From assembly GCA_964446385.1 (NCBI GenBank), contig CAYUOH010000005.1, positions 1 to 64,000 of the forward strand: DNA of 64,000 bases, in the 5' to 3' direction. The DNA is from CAYSRC01 sp964446385. Lineage in GTDB: Bacteria; Bacillota; Clostridia; Oscillospirales; Ruminococcaceae. The stretch's first letter is position 1; each line of letters begins with the position of its first letter. Shown here in pieces: positions 61,505-64,000 of the stretch. A program made the position numbers and the translations under genes. Under the pieces are notes generated by a model that saw only the letters and a program-made list of their open reading frames with translations, was not told where the DNA came from and ran no database searches.

Positions 61505-61722
61505 ACTGTACTCCTATGTAATTTATTATTTGAAATACTACATTATTATACGTCAAATTTATTCCGATGTGTATCCGGTGACAGAGTCATAGAACCTACA
61601 TATTTAGACTATAATAAATATGAGTCCTTTTAATGTCCAAAATATTCAATTTGTACTGCGTCACAATAATGGGGTAATATTTAAAAACTAACATATTGCA
61701 GACTTCGGTTCAGTAATGATAT

Positions 61723-61756
61723 AACACCGTCCCCTTATGGGGGCGGTCCTTTTTTT
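61723..61756 (+). terminator. orphan plus-strand intrinsic terminator
   Basis: Stem ACCGTCCCC/GGGGGCGGT with loop TTAT and one wobble, followed by CCTTTTTTT. No plus-strand gene precedes it within 3 kb, so it may end a short untranslated RNA. Confidence 0.7.
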
Positions 61757-61849
61757 ATAATAATTCTCAAAAGCCGCATAGACCTCTCTGCCTCTTTTTT
61801 ACCCCCTCATGATCTCGAAACAGATACCGTGTCTGTTCTTTTGTCATTA

Positions 61850-61878
61850 TTGACTTTGCCTTGTTCACAATATATAAT
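61850..61878 (+). promoter_or_regulatory. promoter of the licCA-like gene
   Basis: TTGACT (61850-61855), 17-base spacer, TATAAT (61873-61878). Overlapped by TGTTCAC repeats. Confidence 0.88.
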
Positions 61879-61914
61879 GTTCACAATATCGTGATATTTA
61901 ATTATAGTGAACAA
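61861..61914 (+). promoter_or_regulatory. putative operator with two direct and one inverted TGTTCAC site
   Basis: TGTTCAC at 61862-61868 (in the spacer of the promoter) and at 61878-61884 (at the -10/+1), plus its inverse GTGAACA at 61907-61913; a small palindrome ATATCGTGATAT lies between. Placed over promoter and start, this fits autorepression, plausibly by the winged helix of the downstream protein (inference). Confidence 0.65.
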
Positions 61915-61941
61915 TGTATATGGAGATAAAAAGCAATTAAT

Positions 61942-63684
61942 ATGAACAGACCTGCCTGGATTGTTCTTGCCGTAATCGTCAATCACGGCTATATAAATCA
62001 GCGCGACCTTGCGTCGGTAACCCGGCTTTCGATCGGCGCGGTCAACAAAGCGCTTAAAAAACTCGAATCAGAGGGCTATCTCGACGAACAGCACCAACCC
62101 ACTCGCAAGGCAGATGAGCATATAACAGCGCTTAAGCCGCAACGCGCAGTTATACTCGCGGCTGAAACGGGAATTCAGACCGGCATAAACTATGTGACTC
62201 CCAAAGGTCTCCTGGAAATTAACGGCGAAATATTCATAGAACGCATTATCCGCCAGCTTCACGAAGTGGGCGTCAGCGAGATATACATCGTCGTCGGATA
62301 CGAGATGGAGCGGTTCGAGTATCTTTCCGAAAAATACGGTGTGAACCTCATAACCGATGAAAAATACGAAACGAGAGGCTCACTTTACTCCCTTTATCTC
62401 TCCTGTGAACTGCTTAAGAACTGTTATGTTATAAACAGCAGCGTCTGGTTTTCGAAAAATCCCTTCTCAGTAACCGAATACATGCCCTGGTACGGCGTAT
62501 CAGAGGGAAACGACGAGGATTCCTTCCTGCGTGTGACCCGCAAGATGGAGCTTGTCGATTCGGGATGGGAACCCGGATCCCCGATGTCGGGTGTCGGCTA
62601 CCTTACGGAACTATCTGTTCCCGTGGTAAAAAGCAACCTTGACAAACTTGTAAGAAAGCATGAATACCGTCACGCCATCTGGGAAAATGCCCTTCTGGAT
62701 GACGAAAAATGTGTCGTCTACGCTCGTATGTTCCTGGGCCAAACGCTCTTTTCGGTCAAGACCTACCACCAGTACGCTCTTATCGCCGATGAATTTGAAT
62801 GCATCGCGGGTCGTATAAAAGACTATATTTCCGATGCTCTGGGTATAGAGCGAGACGAAATCAGCGACCTCCTGTACCTTACAAGAGGCCGTTCCAACCG
62901 CCTTTTTACCTTCACGGCAGTCGGAAAACGGATGGTTCTGCGTGTCCCGGGCAAGGGCAGCTCCGCCATTATCGACCGCGGCAACGAGGCGGAGGTATAC
63001 GAAAAGATAGCCGGTCTCGGAATTTCGGAAAAGAATGTGCACCTTGATACCACGAACGGTTACAAAATATCGGAATATATCGACGCGGATCACCAGTGCG
63101 ACCCCGCCAACCGATCAGACGTAAAGCGCTGCATGGAGCTTCTTTCCATGCTTCATTCCCAAAAGCTTTCCGTGGGAAATCCCGCCGATTTCTTTGAAAG
63201 GATCGAGTTCTACGAGGCGCTGCTGTCTGACAACCTTTTCCTGGACTATCCCGAGGTGAAAAAGCAGGTTTTCGCTCTGCGGCCGTTTGTGGAAGCGTTC
63301 GCTTCAAAACCAGTTCTGTGCCACAGCAATTCATTTCCCCATAAGTTCCTCTTCGGAAAAGACGGCAGACTCCGGCTTATAGACTGGGAATATTCCCGAA
63401 CCTGCGATCCTCTGGCCGACGTGGCCTCGTTCTGCGTCTGCGCCGGCTACGACAGCTCAGAGATTGAAAGCACTCTTAATATGTACAACCCAGGCTGTAC
63501 CGAAACTGACCTCAATCTGGTCTATGCCTACTGCGCCGTACTGGGCCTTTTCTGGTCCCTTTGGAGCGAGTACCAACGCAAGATGGGTAACAGCAGCGGT
63601 GGATTCGCGATCGCTCAGTACCGTTACGCCCGCCGATTCGCCCCCCCGGCGTACAGATATCTGGCCGGCAGGCTGAAACAATAA
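61942..63684 (+). CDS. winged-helix / LicC-like / LicA-like fusion with altered catalytic residues
   Basis: 580 aa. Winged helix at about 1-55 (INQRDLASVTRLSIGAVNKALKKLESEGYL). The LicC-type nucleotidyltransferase fold at about 67-260 has LAAETGIQ (71-79) where active enzymes have LAAGxGSR/TR, and VINSSVWF (about 163-170) where the metal-binding DGD/DAD is expected. TPKGLLEINGE is kept. The LicA/choline-kinase fold at about 285-560 keeps the N-lobe (LTRGRSNRLFTF, MVLRVPGKGS) and the metal Asp (DWEYS, Asp481). The catalytic HND...N loop reads HSNSFPHK (461-468), so both Asp and Asn are lost. The SD ATGGAG is long-spaced. This is probably a regulator sensing choline, CDP-choline or a related ligand (inference). 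Confidence 0.88.
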   Translation: MNRPAWIVLAVIVNHGYINQRDLASVTRLSIGAVNKALKKLESEGYLDEQHQPTRKADEHITALKPQRAVILAAETGIQTGINYVTPKGLLEINGEIFIERIIRQLHEVGVSEIYIVVGYEMERFEYLSEKYGVNLITDEKYETRGSLYSLYLSCELLKNCYVINSSVWFSKNPFSVTEYMPWYGVSEGNDEDSFLRVTRKMELVDSGWEPGSPMSGVGYLTELSVPVVKSNLDKLVRKHEYRHAIWENALLDDEKCVVYARMFLGQTLFSVKTYHQYALIADEFECIAGRIKDYISDALGIERDEISDLLYLTRGRSNRLFTFTAVGKRMVLRVPGKGSSAIIDRGNEAEVYEKIAGLGISEKNVHLDTTNGYKISEYIDADHQCDPANRSDVKRCMELLSMLHSQKLSVGNPADFFERIEFYEALLSDNLFLDYPEVKKQVFALRPFVEAFASKPVLCHSNSFPHKFLFGKDGRLRLIDWEYSRTCDPLADVASFCVCAGYDSSEIESTLNMYNPGCTETDLNLVYAYCAVLGLFWSLWSEYQRKMGNSSGGFAIAQYRYARRFAPPAYRYLAGRLKQ

Positions 63685-63734
63685 TGTTTATATTTATTAA
63701 CCAATCTATATCATCATTCAAAGGAGAACTCACA

Positions 63735-64000
63735 CATGAAAACCAGACGATTCATCGCCTTAATCCTGCTCATCGCCCTTTGTCTTACGATTAGCGGATG
63801 CTCCGGAAAGAATAACAAAACGATAAACATCTATTCCGCCAACTATGAGGAGGAAATTGCCGTCGAACTTGAGTACCTCCAAGATCTGTTTCCTGACTAC
63901 GACATTACCATCACTTACATGTCCTCAGGCAAGCTTGCCGCCAAGATAATGGCGGAGGGAAAAGACACCGAGGTCGATATAGTCATGTCCCTTTCAAGCG
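63735..64000 (+). CDS. ABC transporter solute-binding lipoprotein (partial, runs off window)
   Basis: First 88 residues are in the window. Type II signal peptide with lipobox ISGC (Cys near residue 22), then KTINIYSANYEEEIAVELEY, SGKLAAKIMAEG and DTEVDIVMSLSS. These features resemble the Fe3+/2-aminoethylphosphonate-type family of periplasmic-binding-protein-like lipoproteins (group with YSxNYEEE and ..DIVMS). SD AAGGAG, 51 bases after the licCA-like gene, same strand, so likely one transcript. The substrate cannot be told from this part. Confidence 0.9.

Larger units (their letters stand above)
61505..61941. other. 437-base divergent intergenic region with orphan terminator and operator
   Basis: Separates the DUF5684 gene (minus) from the licCA-like gene (plus). 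It contains an intrinsic-terminator hairpin on the plus strand (61723-61755), a consensus promoter at 61850-61878 and repeated TGTTCAC sites. Between 61560 and 61720 I see no ORF with an SD. Confidence 0.7.

Noticed and set aside
1..64000. CRISPR arrays, prophage or insertion sequences
   Set aside because: No regularly spaced repeats, no transposase or integrase motifs and no capsid or tail genes were seen anywhere in the window.

Overview
The window looks like the chromosome of a Clostridia-type Bacillota, probably an Oscillospiraceae-like gut bacterium. The evidence is housekeeping gene order: infC-rpmI-rplT; a long topA-trmFO-plsX-rnc-smc-ftsY cluster; nadD-yqeK-LCP-rsfS-leuS; pepP-efp-CD1247-type protein. 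A CIRCE operator at clpB, a T-box before pheST, IreB, and two lipoproteins with standard lipoboxes point the same way. No phage, transposase, integrase or CRISPR array is recognisable. Taxonomy below class level is inference.

Left part (1-21.7 kb). A partial tRNA-Leu and a small membrane protein precede clpB with its CIRCE operator. Next comes a tight six-gene minus-strand operon (10013 down to 3270). It encodes a large secreted transglutaminase/LRR/Ig-like protein, two small membrane-anchored paralogs with proline-rich tails, a lipoprotein, and an ABC-2 polysaccharide-type exporter (permease plus ATPase). It looks like a cell-surface assembly module and is the most system-like locus here. 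Then follow rpmE, a phosphohexomutase, and a sirtuin whose only sensible start codon is ATC. The plus-strand genes are an aldehyde dehydrogenase and rpsF-ssb-rpsR. A minus-strand operon follows: PepV-type peptidase, RING/DUF2628 membrane protein, ROK kinase and URO-D-family protein. A NusG-II-domain protein and an AI-2E-family permease close the region.

Middle (21.7-53.9 kb). A T-box-controlled pheS-pheT pair and an ireB-unknown-gtrA operon lie on the plus strand, followed by 0.5 kb with no recognisable gene. The rest is almost entirely minus strand: a phosphatase, a membrane-bound SGNH hydrolase, the CD1247-efp-pepP-Nfo-YqeG genes, rpsU (58 aa), and a run of about 16 closely spaced genes from a TrmH methyltransferase (52305) to leuS (33847). 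These cover RNA modification, DNA topology and uptake, phospholipid precursors, SRP targeting, chromosome condensation, NAD synthesis and cell-wall attachment. The infC operon carries an ATA start and an attenuator-like leader.

Right part (53.9-64 kb). This is accessory and surface related. It holds a membrane-anchored PHP/CehA-McbA-like protein with several metal ligands replaced, a WYL regulator, NudC, phosphatidylserine synthase with a GT-C glycosyltransferase, and small membrane proteins. It ends with a 580-aa protein fusing a winged helix to LicC-like cytidylyltransferase and LicA-like choline-kinase domains. The key catalytic residues of both enzyme domains are substituted, so it reads as a ligand-sensing regulator built from two dead enzymes. 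Its promoter is flanked by repeated TGTTCAC half sites, and an ABC solute-binding lipoprotein gene follows and runs off the window. This is the strongest candidate for something not previously described.
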